Below, piece by piece: positions 11,839-23,156 of a stretch of DNA of 64,000 nt (positions are counted from its first letter, which is position 1; the number at the start of each line of letters is the position of its first letter). This DNA is from Podospora comata (taxonomy: Eukaryota; Ascomycota; Sordariomycetes; Sordariales; Podosporaceae), in assembly GCA_017354895.1 (NCBI GenBank), contig CP071499.1, forward strand, positions 1 through 64,000, given 5' to 3'. A program made the position numbers and the translations under genes. The notes under the pieces are model-generated. The model saw nothing but the letters and a program-made list of their open reading frames with translations, did not search any database and was not told the DNA's origin.

Positions 11839-11938
11839 AATTCTTCAACGGATCCTACCCCATGTTTCTAAAGTGGGGCCTTCTTTTTGGTACGCTTTTC
11901 AACGGATTATACTACAATCCATCGGAGAATAACTGATA
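11839..11938. other. Unique junction between array and truncated copia copy
   Basis: About 100 bp of balanced composition separate the last array unit from the copia breakpoint. The word TTCAACGGAT occurs twice (near 11835 and 11893). No gene is visible. Confidence 0.5.
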
Positions 11939-13814
11939 GGCCTGTACGAATTTAGCGTCAGTAGCCAAGGCGCTATAGACCTTCTAAAACAGCACTGCTG
12001 GGACCCTTCGAAAGACCAAGTTATAGTGCTAAAGAAGTCTTTATACGGCCTAAAACAAGCCCCCTACCTGTGGCAACAGAAGGTTACGGCACTAGCCAAA
12101 TCCCTGGGCTATAGCCCACTTGTCTCTGACTCGGCTACCTATTACAACCCTCACAAAGGCATCTTCATAGTGAGCCACGTCGACGACTGCCTACTCATTG
12201 GACCTTCCATAACAGCCATCCAAGCACTGAAGCTACAGTTGGCTCAGGCCTACGATATAGAGGACTTAGGCCCTGCCAAGTTCTTTCTCGGGGTCCAAAT
12301 TGAAAGAAATAGGCGTAAAAGGCTACTTTGGCTTCACCAAAAGGCCTATATCCAAGAGGCTGTCAAGCACTTCGGGGTTAGTACTTACGCACCGGCTATA
12401 CCGCTCTCTCCAGGCCTTACAGGCCCTGACTCTCCCTCTGAGCCACTAAGTAAGGCCGATACCAAGCTATACCAGAGCCTACTAGGCACTACTACCTACC
12501 CGATGACCCAGACCCGAGCCGATATTGCCCACTCTGTTCAGTGGCTCTCCCGGCACTTACAAGCACCTAAGGTAGCCCACCTAAAGGCAGCAAAAAAGCT
12601 ATTAAGCTACTTATACGGCACTATGGACCTAGCGATACAGTTAGGCGGCACGGGTAGTATCAAGCCTATAGGCTACACTGACAGCGATTTCGCTAGCTGT
12701 AAAACCACTGCTCGGTCTACGTACGGCTACTTATTTTTGGTGGGAGGCGGCCCTATAAGCTGGAAATCTAAACGAGCGCCTACGGTGGCCTACAGCACCC
12801 TCGAGGCCGAATATACGGCCTTAATCGAAGGCAACCGGGAAGCCCTGTGGCTGAGAGGGCTATACAGTGAAATTCAGCGCTCTTTACAGGGCCCTACCCC
12901 CCTAAGGTGCGATAACCAAGGCGCTATAGAGACGGCCCAAAACCCGAAGCACCACAACCGCACTAAGCACACGCTCCTTAAATTCCAGGGCGTTAGAGAG
13001 AGCGTTACAGAAGGAAATATCACGATATCCTTCGTGCCTACAGAGGATATGGTAGCCGATGGCCTAACTAAGGCGCTACCAGCCCCTAAGTTCCAGCGCT
13101 TCTTAGAGCTGATGAACTACCGAAAGCCCTGTACTTATAAGGGCCCTACGGCCTAGTACGTGGTCACTTAGCACTCCCACAGAAGGGGTGTTAACATGTG
13201 GGTACTACTAAGTGCCCTATTTACTGCCCTACAGATTGATATTACAGTGAGCAGTACTGCTATAAGCAGTAACGGAATTTCCCGGCTTGGCTCCCTCTAG
13301 AATGTTCTTTACAAGGGACTCTTGCCTAGGCTTACAGGGCTACTGTGGCCTGAGGCTTAGTCAAAGGATGCTAGAACCTTCCAAAGTGGCTACGAGCTTA
13401 CGCAATAAGCTGCTATAATGGTGTGATCTACAGGGCACCCTTGCCACTGAAGGATCGATGGATTTCCATAAGGTTCTACTAGACCCACTAAGGTCCACTA
13501 ACCACTCTAAGTGGTATAGGGCCTCCAGGGCCCACAGGACCCACAGTAGGCCTACGAAGGCCTATATATAGACCTCTCTCCTCTCCTGTAGAATAGTTTT
13601 CCTTTCTTTCCTTAAGGGCAAAGAATCAAAGCCTCAAGGGCAATTAGAGTAATAAAGGCAATTCCTATTCCTTATACTCCACTGTATTGCAGTGCCTTTC
13701 CCTTCCTTCGGCACTGCCGTCGTATCCTCCCGCTTCCGCTTGCGCACTGCTGTATCCTACAGCAACCCTGTATAGGTACTATATTATAGGCCTATCAGGG
13801 CATACCAGCTAACA
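11939..13814 (+). mobile_element. 5'-truncated Ty1/copia copy (RT to 3' LTR)
   Basis: A plus-strand relative of the element at 2222-8708, lying in the opposite orientation. Similarity starts abruptly near 11939 inside the reverse transcriptase region and runs through RNase H, the polypurine tract and a 3' LTR. Gag, protease, integrase and the 5' LTR are absent. The remaining coding stretch (about 12.0-13.16 kb) looks open and shows the RT YVDD-type motif (HVDDCLL here) and the RNase H domain. No target duplication can be seen, as expected for a truncated copy. Like the longer copy, it is not RIP-mutated. Confidence 0.93.
13189..13814 (+). repeat. 3' LTR of the truncated copia copy
   Basis: About 626 bp, begins TGTTAACATG and ends GCTAACA, homologous in reverse orientation to the LTRs at 2222 and 8093. 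It differs from them by scattered substitutions and a small insertion, so it is a sister copy and not a duplicate made at the same time. Confidence 0.9.
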
Positions 13815-14517
13815 ATATCAAATAAAAGGCGTAGTCAAATTTTGCATATTAAGATTTTCTCAAGTACGAGGTTTATTTAATATATTAGGAGCCTTAAGAC
13901 TTATAGTTAAGCTACTTTAATTAAAAAAAGTGTAAAGAGTTTTTATATTATTCAGGCGGAAAAACCTCGGGATATTAAAATTATCTCAAAATAGTTTTGA
14001 CTTTCTAGAAATTCTAGTAAAAGGAGATTAATAAATACTACATTCTATTTAGAAAGTATGGTAGGGCCTAGTACTTAACTAGCACCTAAGTAAAATAGTA
14101 TTATACTTACTACCGCAATAGCTCGGATGTATAAGGGGATGCGTCTATAGGATAAAAGGGGTGCGTGTGGATAAAGTCTCTTCTTTAGTCTCATCCGTCC
14201 ACCTCTACTCCTCTTCGGTCTTCCGCTCATTTATATTGCACCGGCTAATCAACCCGACTCAGACGTCCCAGCTCGTCCATCCATTAATTCTAGCAGCAGA
14301 CCTATTGTCCCGGATATGTTCATCTTGATCATGCCGAAATAAAACATATTTTTCCCACCAATACCAAAACCGCATCTTTTCCCCGCATACTGCTACCATG
14401 CTCCGTCGATCATAATGGACCCCATTGTGACCTTGTTTGACTGCCGGCAGTTTGCACATAAGCCGCTTGTACGTCCAAGTCTTCTGTTGCTTATCCATTC
14501 ATTCATGCTAGTCCGTC
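13815..14517. other. Boundary from AT-rich DNA to gene-rich DNA; galactanase promoter
   Basis: AT-rich RIP-like sequence continues to about 14.1 kb, then base composition becomes balanced within roughly 100 bp. The last ~400 bp are the upstream region of the galactanase gene, with CT-rich stretches near 14180-14225. No other gene is seen. Confidence 0.6.
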
Positions 14518-15929
14518 ATGCGTCTCCTACTTCTTTCTTTGGGCGCGACGATTGCGTCTCTCGCCTCGGCCTCATTGCAGATTGTTTCGGGTGGCACATG
14601 GACTACACCAAATGGCGAGCATCTTCAAGCTCACGGAGCTGGTCTCATTGTTGACAATGGCACATACTACATGATTGGAGAGGACAAGAGCGGGGGACAC
14701 TCATTCTCCAACGTCAACTGCTACTCCTCCACTGACCTGGTGCAATGGACGCTCGTCGGTGCTCTTCTGACACGTCAAGCATCCGGCGACCTCGGTCCAA
14801 ATCGTGTTGTTGAAAGACCAAAGGTAGTCTACAATGACCGCACTCGAAAGTATGTGCTCTGGATGCACATGGACAGCAGCAATTACGGTGAAGCCAGAGT
14901 CGCCGTTGCCACTGGAGACTCGGTCTGTGGGAGGTACCAATATATCAGGAGTTTCCAACCACTTGGACGAGAAAGCAGAGACATGGGTCTTTTCAAGGAT
15001 GACGATGGCAAAGGGTACCTGTTAACCGAAGATGTGAGTTCGTCCTCCCAGGCCTCTCATGCAGCAGCTTACTCAGACCAACACAGAGGAAACATGGACT
15101 TCGAATCGTCGCACTTTCCGATGACTATCTTACTCCCACGACGGACGTATTTTCCTGGCGCCTGGATGGTGGAAATCGAGTGGAAGCTCCTGCCATGATC
15201 AAACTTGGACGAACCTACTTCATGTTTGCTTCAATGATGACGGGATGGGACGCCAACGAGAACCAGTACACCACCTCTACCTCTCTGTCTGGCGGCTGGT
15301 CTGCGTGGAGAAAGTTTGCCGATAGCGGATCCAAGACCTACAACTCCCAGACGACATACATTCTCAAGACAAGCGAGTCTAGTGCCATCTACCTCGGCGA
15401 TCGGTGGATGAAAGACAACTTGATGGCGAGCACGTATATCTGGCTCCCACTGAGTATCAGTGGAACTACCGTTACCATGAAGAACTTTGTTAGCTGGGTC
15501 CCCGGCTCACCTGGATTCTCCGCATGGCAAAATCCTCCTGCAGAAACATCATACGAAGGAGAAAAGGCAGTGTATGGCGGAAAAGCAAGGAATGTAGATT
15601 GCTCGACCTGCTCTGGCAAAGTGACGGCTGGATACATTGGTGGCCCAGACCGGGGTAGCGTCACATTCAACAACATTCGCAGCGACATCGACGGTTTGAC
15701 TACAATTCGGATCAAGTTCCTCAACGGAGACAGCAGCCCGCGGTATGCCAACGTTCGGGTTAATGGCGACGGGGGGAGGAAGATTGCCTTCCTACCAGCA
15801 AAGGGAGACCCGGCTTCTAGTACCCTTCACGCCAACTTGAGACGCGGTTCGAGTAACACAATTGTCATTGAGGGATTTGGGAATGGCTGGGGACCAGATG
15901 TGGATCGGTTGATGGTTCCAGTGCAGTAG
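14518..15929 (+). CDS. Exo-beta-1,3-galactanase, GH43_24 with CBM35
   Basis: Secreted enzyme predicted to release galactose (with its side chains) from the beta-1,3-galactan backbone of arabinogalactan proteins. Two exons, 14518-15033 and 15087-15929 (53-bp intron), give 452 aa. The sequence shows a signal peptide (1-20), GEDKS and CYSSTDLVQW motifs, VVERPKV with E99, SRD with D155, and VEAPAMIK with E205. These line up with the three catalytic acids of the Phanerochaete enzyme Pc1,3Gal43A. The C-terminal ~125 residues (YGGKARNVDC to the end) look like a CBM35 beta-sandwich that binds galactan. The gene lies only ~400 bp from the RIP-mutated block yet is intact. The subfamily call rests on remembered motif similarity and is fairly firm; the exact substrate is inferred. 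Confidence 0.88.
15034..15086 (+). other. Intron of the galactanase gene
   Basis: GTGAGT donor, CAG acceptor, phase 0. Only this splice restores the frame reading RKHGLRIVALSDDYL, which matches the family between the SRD and VEAP motifs. Confidence 0.85.
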
Positions 15930-16056
15930 ATTATCAGTCCTCCCTTGTTCTACGGATGCTTATGTAGATTACCTATCCCCAAACACAGACGACATCTTGT
16001 ACCTCACTAAATTTGTCTGATCATGCCATCGGCCTTCCATCTCCATGGTGGCTGGC

Positions 16057-16714
16057 CTAGGCTAAGGTTCTGGCCAAAGCGCGGACCTGTTCGTGCAGTT
16101 GAGACTCCCTAGGCGAGTTCTTCAAAACCTTCTCCAACAAATGGTTGACCTGCAGGCCTGCAGCCCGCGGAGGATTGCCCTGGGCAGTCTGGATTCTCGA
16201 GATTTGGAATTGAAGAAAGAACTTGGGGATTTTGATCGCCAAATTCCCGTTGACGCTTCTGATGCCAGCTTCGGTGGCGATGTAGACGTCCAACTGTCGC
16301 TGGAATTGTGCGAGGTTGGCGGAACGAAGTGGTGTCGGAGTCGCGAATCTGCTCAGGGCAAACTGCAATGGGGCTTGGGAAGAGGTGGCAAAGTTGATGG
16401 AAGAGAAGGAGACGCCATCAGAGGTTACATCGGGAACGTTGGATAATGTTCGGCGGCTATTGTTGCAGGTGATGCGTGGACGGAGCTGGTTGACAAAGTC
16501 TGATGTTTCCTTGGGGAGAACGGTGTTGCCGATTATAAAACAAGCACTGCCAGCTTGTCTAGAGCTGAGCTCGGAAGCCGCTGGAATGGCAAGATCGGAG
16601 ACGATGGGAGCTGTTTGTTACTGTGTTAGCTAAGGGGCTTTTTCAGATGTAATCCATCAACGTACCGGCAGAGACGAGCCCAGCTCCAATAGCAAGAAGA
16701 CCGAAGAATCTCAT
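16057..16714 (-). CDS. Small secreted protein, unknown function
   Basis: Two exons on the minus strand, 16714-16666 and 16610-16057, separated by a 55-bp intron (16611-16665, GTACGT...AACAG), encode 200 aa. Residues 1-16 (MRFFGLLAIGAGLVSA) form a clear signal peptide followed by a short pro-like segment ending SSRQ. The mature part has only two cysteines, no catalytic motif I recognise, and a basic C-terminal half with amphipathic helices (HLLEKVLKN, LHEQVRALARTLA). It converges with the galactanase gene, with their stop codons ~130 bp apart. I do not recognise the family; the splice join and signal peptide make a real gene likely. Confidence 0.7.
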
Positions 16715-17148
16715 TGTTGCGATCCGGTTTTGATGAAAATGAGAAGTTGCAAAGTAAACAAACACAACGAACAAATTGAATAGGACGCAAGCGCCGGGAT
16801 TTTGAAGAAACGAAAAAAAAAAATCAAGTTAAAAGAACGATGCAGCCAGCTACAGTGAGGATCAGATCTACAATCGGGGCAGATCAAGCATCCTAAATAC
16901 AAATCTGAACCCTGTGTCTCGGTGGAGCCATTCAACCCGACGACGAGAACCCAAACTCTGGCTCACGCGCCAAAGCCACCGGAGCAGTCTCCAACAAGTC
17001 TAGCGCTGTACTCTGAGCCCTAGACAGGGGTCGGTTCAGGGGTTTTGGCGATGACCTCAAACTTTTGCGGGGCCGTTTCATCCCTTCTTCCCCTTTTGCT
17101 TCCAGAAATACCACCATAACAACTTCGTAAACGATTCCTGCAAGAAGT
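16715..17148. other. Intergenic region
   Basis: Upstream region of the small secreted protein and downstream region of the membrane protein, both on the minus strand. It contains a poly-A run near 16812. An open minus-strand frame here overlaps the 3' end of the membrane-protein gene and looks like chance. Confidence 0.5.
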
Positions 17149-18062
17149 TCAGATGGTGAAAAGGGGAACCCATTGAAACACAAAGTAGACCCAAAACCGC
17201 GCGTTTTTGCCTTGGCGAGGTTGGCCCAGTGTGTTGCCAGTGACAATCACGGGCCCATAGTCAGCAAGCCAAAACCACCCCAACGCGCACACCAGACCGG
17301 CGAAGAAAAAGACGTAGACGCTGAATGGTTTTATCCCTCCCGTCTTAGGTGTGCTGCTGCGACACATTAAAAAGAGCGAGACGACAGCAATCACACCTCC
17401 TCCGATTCCCATCACGGCGATAATGATGATGCCAGGATCAGACCACTGCCATTCGGAATCATCAATGCGCTTGCTACCTGATATTATTCATTAGCGAATG
17501 AACCATCAAAAGGGCAACAAGGAAAGGGAAGCCTACCCGTCATATGAGCAAGCATTTGACTCGACAACAAACCAGCAACGCACAGAACGCAAACCCAGCC
17601 AGCCAATTGAACCATCAGACCCCTCCTTTCTCTATTAAAATATCGCTGAATTATAACTGCGTCCATGACCAAGCCAAATATTATGTTCATGGCTAAGAGC
17701 ATCACCAACGCACGCGATTCCCGAACTTCGGACGCGTTGAGAGCGGCGAGAGTGACTGTCACGATTGCCATGCAGCTGGTGACAATGACATCGATGAGGT
17801 GTTGACTGAGGTACTTCCACGGCATCAAGGGTATGCGGCCAAAAAGGTGACAGACTAGAGTGTACACCATAATGATGTGGGAAATGGCACCGAGAACGCC
17901 ATACGGGACGTTGTACTGGTCAAAGAGCTGCTCAATTTGGGGATCAAAGTCTCCCCGAGGTCCATCGTTTCGCATGTCGAGAGGGAATGCCGAGGCGATT
18001 GAACTAAACGATCCAAACACCAGAATCTTTGCGAGGATAGCCTTCCAAGTAAACAAAAACAT
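17149..18062 (-). CDS. Polytopic membrane protein, unknown function
   Basis: Two exons, 18062-17537 and 17477-17149, with a 59-bp intron (17478-17536, GTAGGC...TCAG), encode 284 aa. There is an N-terminal signal or first helix (MFLFTWKAILAKILVFG...ASAF), an acidic extracellular stretch (RNDGPRGDFDPQIEQ), then about six hydrophobic segments: VLGAISHIIMVYTLV, VIVTSCMAIVTVTLAAL, LVMLLAMNIIFGLV, LAGWVCVLCVAGLL, IIIIAVMGIGGGVIAVV and VYVFFFAGLVCALGW. No transporter or receptor signature is recognised. It resembles fungal hypothetical integral membrane proteins. The intron is needed to join the last two helices to the rest. Confidence 0.7.
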
Positions 18063-19391
18063 GATGACGAGTCGCTGATATTCGGGGTGGCATCAGGAGG
18101 CGGACTGGAACTGTCTGTCCTCACATACATTTGGTATCTGAGTTTGTTAACAATCAGATATTTATTGAACATTTGTCTCCCCTGAATCTTCAATGGAAAG
18201 TGCCTTTCCAAATTCAAAGTTCGGTTTCGCTTGAGCTCAGCGCGCTTATTTTTCCCTTTCCCATTTGTGCGTTGAGTTGTGGCTTGCATTTATTGAGCTT
18301 GGCGTCCTATGCGCTACCTGAGCCAACCACAATTCGACCACACTATTGTTAGAGTTACGTTTACATTGATTCAAAGCTGGTATTCTGGCTTCTTTGTGCA
18401 TTATGTGGTGGCAGACACTGAGTTATGAAGCCCAATGCCACAATTGTCCAGATGTATCCCCTATCGGTGATGTATTTCCAGTACGTAGAAGGATATGAGC
18501 CTTCTTCTTGTTTGGCCATTTTATATATCATTTGAAGCATTGAAATATCTCCGAATGTATCATGTCTTGTTATTATGATAGGCACGCTGAATTGTCTGAG
18601 AATCAGGTACTTGCCATCATAGTTCCAGAGCCTTGCTGGATAACCAGATCTTAACCAGCATTCTCTTTGCCAACGGACCACAAAAGCAGGCCGAAGTTGC
18701 GATGAATCCCATCTTTAAAACTTCAGCTAGCGAGGACGTTGGTGGAATCAAGTATGCCCCCTTGTCATCAAGTGATTTCTCGTGTGCGGAAATGTGCAAC
18801 GACTACAACTCCAAAAGTAGCTTAACAATAAAAGTGAGACTTGGCTTGCTATTTGCTACCTCCGCAAACGATGGATGACGTGAATGACAAATGTGCGTGC
18901 ACAAGCACGTGCCGTACCTCTCAACATTGGGATGACGCATTGCGTGCAACCCAAGATCGCAGCGGGGTAAGAATGCTACGTCGATTGTTTATCAATCAGC
19001 GACCACAGAAGCTGTTGGTTGGACTGTTCTCCTCTACTTCCCCTCTGATCCGGTTGGCTGGAACGCCGCAATAGGAAGGTCCAAGGAATATTTCATCTTG
19101 ATCATGGCAGCCCAAGCCATGGCATCATTCGTCATCTTGCCCCAGACTGGAAGCTGGCTTGTAGCTGCGTCGTGCAGCATCACAAGAGTCCGGTCCGTCC
19201 ACTCAGATTAACTCACCAACGGTGACAAGGACCAAGTCTGGGATGGTTGATTTCGACAACATGCAATACATCACGTCTCGCGGCAACTGGCACGCAATGC
19301 TGCAGCTCTGTTGGGAGGCTTCCGGGCGATATATCATGACTGGCTTCTCCCACCGCCCTGGACTTGGATCTTGTTCCGCAGTCGCTCTGTC
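18063..19391. other. Intergenic region, no gene recognised
   Basis: About 1.3 kb with promoters of the leftward membrane-protein gene and the rightward M28B peptidase gene. Short open frames near 18361-18800 have no similarity I recognise and no good splice structure. Confidence 0.5.
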
Positions 19392-21602
19392 ATGATGCTA
19401 GTCAAATATCACTTCACGGTCGGGTTCGCTCTCTTGTTCTCGTCGTTGGCATCCGCCTGCCTTCGCGAGTTCAACTCGGAGCATGTCCACACCCATCGCA
19501 AACCCATACTGCGAAGACAAGCGGTGTGGCCACCTGTCTTGACTGAGCAAGAGACGATCTTGTCCAACTCTTTTGATGCCAACAGCATCGATGACTGGGC
19601 GAAATATTACGGCAATCAAGTCAAGTTGGCTGGTTTGGGGCGTGAGGCCGCCGAGTGGACCAGAGACCATTGGGCAGAGAACGGCTTCACGTCTGCGTTG
19701 AAAGAGTATCATGTGTATCTCAGCTACCCAGTACGCCAATCTCTGGCCATCGCTTACAGCAACGGGACAAGAGCGGAAGTCCACGTCCAAGAGCCCGCCC
19801 TGGCAGAGGACCCAGTGACGGGACGGGAGGATGCAATCTCGAACTTCCATGGATACTCAGCCTCCGGTAACGCCACTGCCGAATATATTTATGTTGGGTA
19901 AGTCTGACATCTCCACTTCTGCTTGCTCAGGTGTGCTAAAAGCTGTGGCAGACGGGGAACGCACGCCGACTTTACTCGCCTCGTGGAACTGGGGGTTGAG
20001 CTGGAGGGCAAGATCGCATTAATCAGATACGGTTCCATCTTTCGGGGTTTGAAGGTCAAGAATGCGCAGGACCACGGCATGATCGGTGCCATCATTTTCA
20101 CCGATCCTGGTGATGACGGAAACGTCACCGTTGCCAACGGCTATAAAGCGTACCCCCATGGACCCGCCAGACACCCTGACGCTGTGCAGAAAGGGTCAGT
20201 TCTCTTCCTCTCCACCTATCCTGGCGACCCAACCACTCCGGGCTATCCCTCTGTTGAGGGAGCACCACGTGCAGACACATCCTCCGTCACTCCCCAGATT
20301 CCCTCTCTGCCCATATCCTATGCTGCTGTCCTCCCACTGTTGAAAGCTCTCGACGGCCATGGTTTGGAGGCAAGCCAAGTCAACCGCACCGCTTGGAAGG
20401 GTGCACTGGACGCCGAATACCGCACTGGACCTGCACCTGGTGTGACGCTGTCCCTTGAGAATCTCATGGAGGGCAAAATCACGCCAATCTGGAATGTGAT
20501 TGGCTACATCAATGGGACGAATCCAGATGAGACTCTGGTAATTGGCAACCACCGGGATACCTGGATGATTGGTGGTACGGGAGACCCTAACTCGGGTTCC
20601 GCCATACTCGCAGAGTTGGCCAGAGCATTTGCCAAGCTTACTGCCACGGGGTGGAAGCCGCGCCGAAATATTGTTCTGGCGTCATGGGACGCGGAAGAGT
20701 ACGGACTTGTTGGGTCGACAGAGTGGGTGGAGGAGCACGTCAACTGGCTCACGGAAACTGCAGTGGCATACCTCAACATCGATGTTGCCGTGAGCGGGCC
20801 GAGGCCCAGTCTGGATGCGACGCCAGAACTTCACACCATTGGAACAGAAATCATGAAGAAAGTCGTTCACCCCAATGCGGGTGGCTTCAACATTTCCCTC
20901 TATGACGCCTGGCAGAGAGAGTCGAGCACGGGATCCGGCCGTCACGTTGGCGTCCTGGGAAGCGGCAGCGACTACACTACCTTTCTGCATAGAGGTGTAA
21001 GCGCATTGGATGTTGGCTCAAGCGGCGGTGCTGGAGATCCCATCTGGCATTACCACAGCAACTACGACTCTTACAACTGGATGTCCAAGTTTGGAGACCC
21101 GGGATTCAAGGTGCATGCTGCCATGGGTCAGTATCTGAGCTTGCTCGCACTGCACATTGCGGATGATGAAATCTTGCCCTTCGATCTCCCTAACTATACC
21201 GAAGAGCTAAGAGGGTATTATGAGGATTTGAGAGACTTGATCGGGGATGAGACCCTCGACACTTCCGAACTGGCCGCCGCGATTGACGTTTTTGAGAAGA
21301 GTGTCAAGCAGGTTAAGGAGCTGGAGACTTTGGCCAAGACATGGAAGGATGAAAACTTGATCAAGGTGGTCAATAAGAAGTATCGAGACTTCCAGCGCGG
21401 ATTTGTATCGCAGGGAGGATTGCCCAATCGCGAGTTTTACCGTCATGTGGTGACAGCCCCTGGGCTAGACACAGGGTACGCCGCCATTACCTTCCCTGGC
21501 GTGTCCGAGGGAGTGCAGTACGGGAATGTAACCGTCGCCGCTGAGTGGGTGTCCAAAACTGCCCAAGGCATTCTGCGGGCTGCTGCCATTCTCAAGACTT
21601 GA
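19392..21602 (+). CDS. M28B metallopeptidase, glutamate carboxypeptidase II-like
   Basis: Secreted or membrane-anchored di-zinc exopeptidase of the PSMA/NAALADase group, expected to trim C-terminal acidic residues or short peptides. Exons 19392-19897 and 19952-21602 encode 718 aa. The sequence shows an N-terminal signal/anchor (VGFALLFSSLASAC), a PA domain (GKIALIRYG...GAIIFTDPGDDG), and the M28 core with GNHRDTW (His, then bridging Asp in GDPNSGS), ASWDAEEYGL (catalytic Glu and zinc Glu), NIDVAVSG (Asp) and WHYHSNYDS (His). A C-terminal helical dimerisation domain follows, so all zinc ligands are present and length matches the family (~700-750 aa). The acceptor at 19951 is preferred over one at 19930 because it gives the conserved join YVGRGTHADF. 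Two in-frame ATGs lie at 19392 and 19395. Confidence 0.88.
19898..19951 (+). other. Intron of the M28B gene, with a competing acceptor
   Basis: GTAAGT donor. The acceptor CAG at 19949-19951 has a GCTAAA branch-like site upstream. An alternative CAG at 19928-19930 also keeps the frame but would add seven residues (CAKSCGR) absent from the expected family join. Confidence 0.7.
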
Positions 21603-21842
21603 AACCATACATGTAGCTGTGCCATAATATGTAGGGTGTGAATAAATCTGACACTGTTTGGACTTGTGCTCTCTGCCCGTCCAATGAGACACTGGCGTTG
21701 GTTGCTTGGTGATTCCAAGACTTCCTTGGCAGTCTTGAGAAAACAACCCCTCCAGGCAACACCTTCTCGCGTTCAGTTTTTTCTGACACGTCCAGAACAC
21801 CAAACTCTGGTTTCTGACTCTTGACAGTCTTGCACATCCATC

Positions 21843-23156
21843 ATGGCAAATTCAGCTCCCAAAGTGGCCGAAGCCGAACGATTCGAAACGGACCGGGCGA
21901 TTTCGCTCAAGGCCAAAGACATTGCCAACCTGATCAAGCACAGCAAGCATTTTATTGTCTTCACCGGTGCGGGCATCTCGACTTCTGCAGGTAATTGCCG
22001 CCCCTTTTATTTCGTCTTTCGAGACACATTCTGACATGATCAAATCCCAGGGATTCCCGACTTTCGTGGTCCAGATGGCGTGTGGACTTTGCGAAAGCAG
22101 AAACGCGACGCGCCGTCCAAGGCCACTAGCACGCTGCAAGCCATCCCCACTCCGACACACATGGCACTTGTCAAGCTTCAAAACAGGGGACTTCTCAAGT
22201 ACCTTGTGAGCCAGAACTGTGATGGGCTGCATCGTAAAAGTGGTATTGCGCCTGAGATGATCTCGGAGCTGCATGGAAACAGTAATAGGGAGTACTGTCG
22301 TGACTGTGGAAAGGAATACATTCGAGACTTTCGGGCTGTTGCACCTTACACCAAGACAGTCACAGACCACCGCACTGGCCGCAAGTGCAGCATGCTGGGC
22401 TGCAATGGTGTTCTTCTTGACACCATCATCAACTTTGGCGAGTGTTTATTTGAGCAACCTTTGAAGCTGGCGAGAGAACATGGCAAGAAGGCCGATTTCT
22501 GTCTAGTCCTCGGATCAAGCTTGACGGTGCCTCCCGCTTGCACCATCCCTGAGATCGCAGGCAAGAGCAAAAGGGGGAAGCTGGGAATCTGCAACCTGCA
22601 AAGCACACCGCTGGATCATCTTGTGGACGGGGAAAGCATGAGGGTTTTTGCGAGGACCGATGATCTCATGATTGCTGTAATGGGTCATCTAGGTCTAGAA
22701 ATCCCCCAGTTCGTGCTAAGGAGGCAACTGACAGTGAAGGTGGTAATGGGGGAGAGGGATAGAAACCAAGTCATCCTGCAAGGAGTTGACGTGGACGGAA
22801 CCCCAAGCACTTTTCTCAAAAGCGTCAGGTTGGAGGGCAGCAGACGACCCGCAGTGACAGAGCCCTTTACGCTGAGTTTCCGCATGGATGGACAGGAAGA
22901 GCTTCGATTGAAACTCGAGCTGGAATTCATGGGAAATTACCTGGAGCCTAACGTTGAGATTGTGCACTCAACCCAATGCTCTGAGCGTCTTTACTTGCTA
23001 GAGTACAGTCCGTATACAAGGGAGTGGCAGGTTGTGGGAAAAGATTACTGTGAGTTGTCTGAAGTCCCTACTTTCCTTGCTTCACGGAGATTGGCGCTAA
23101 CGGGCCTTGATTCTCACGACAGAATACAAACATCTGAATCTGAGTTCCATGGCTGA
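21843..23156 (+). CDS. Sirtuin, class IV (SIRT6/7-like) NAD-dependent deacylase
   Basis: Exons 21843-21990 and 22051 onward (60-bp intron). The Rossmann core shows TGAGIS (42-46), GIPDFRGPDGVWT (50-62), QNCDGLH (104-110), catalytic H124 in ELHGN, a zinc site C132/C135...C162/C167, and LGSSLTV. The GVWT form and the C-x4-C second zinc pair suit SIRT6/7-type enzymes, which are usually nuclear chromatin deacetylases. A ~170-residue C-terminal extension rich in charged strands follows. The end is uncertain: read through, the frame stops at 23156 (417 aa). But a consensus intron (GTGAGT at 23050, GCTAAC branch, CAG at 23122) would place a TAA across the junction and give 382 aa. No targeting peptide is visible. 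Confidence 0.85.
23050..23122 (+). other. Possible last intron of the sirtuin gene, stop codon formed at the splice
   Basis: GTGAGT donor, GCTAAC 25-30 bp before a GACAG acceptor: all three signals are consensus. Splicing joins T(23049) to AA(23123-23124), making TAA directly after the codons for VGKDY. Confidence 0.5.

Noticed and set aside
18361-18800. Minus-strand open frames between the membrane-protein and M28B genes
   Set aside because: Two short frames overlap without a usable GT-AG join and show no recognisable family. They may be chance or a very old remnant.
19898-19930. Shorter intron in the M28B gene using the CAG at 19928-19930
   Set aside because: It keeps the frame but is only 33 bp and inserts residues that break the expected YVGRG join. 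The acceptor at 19951 fits better.
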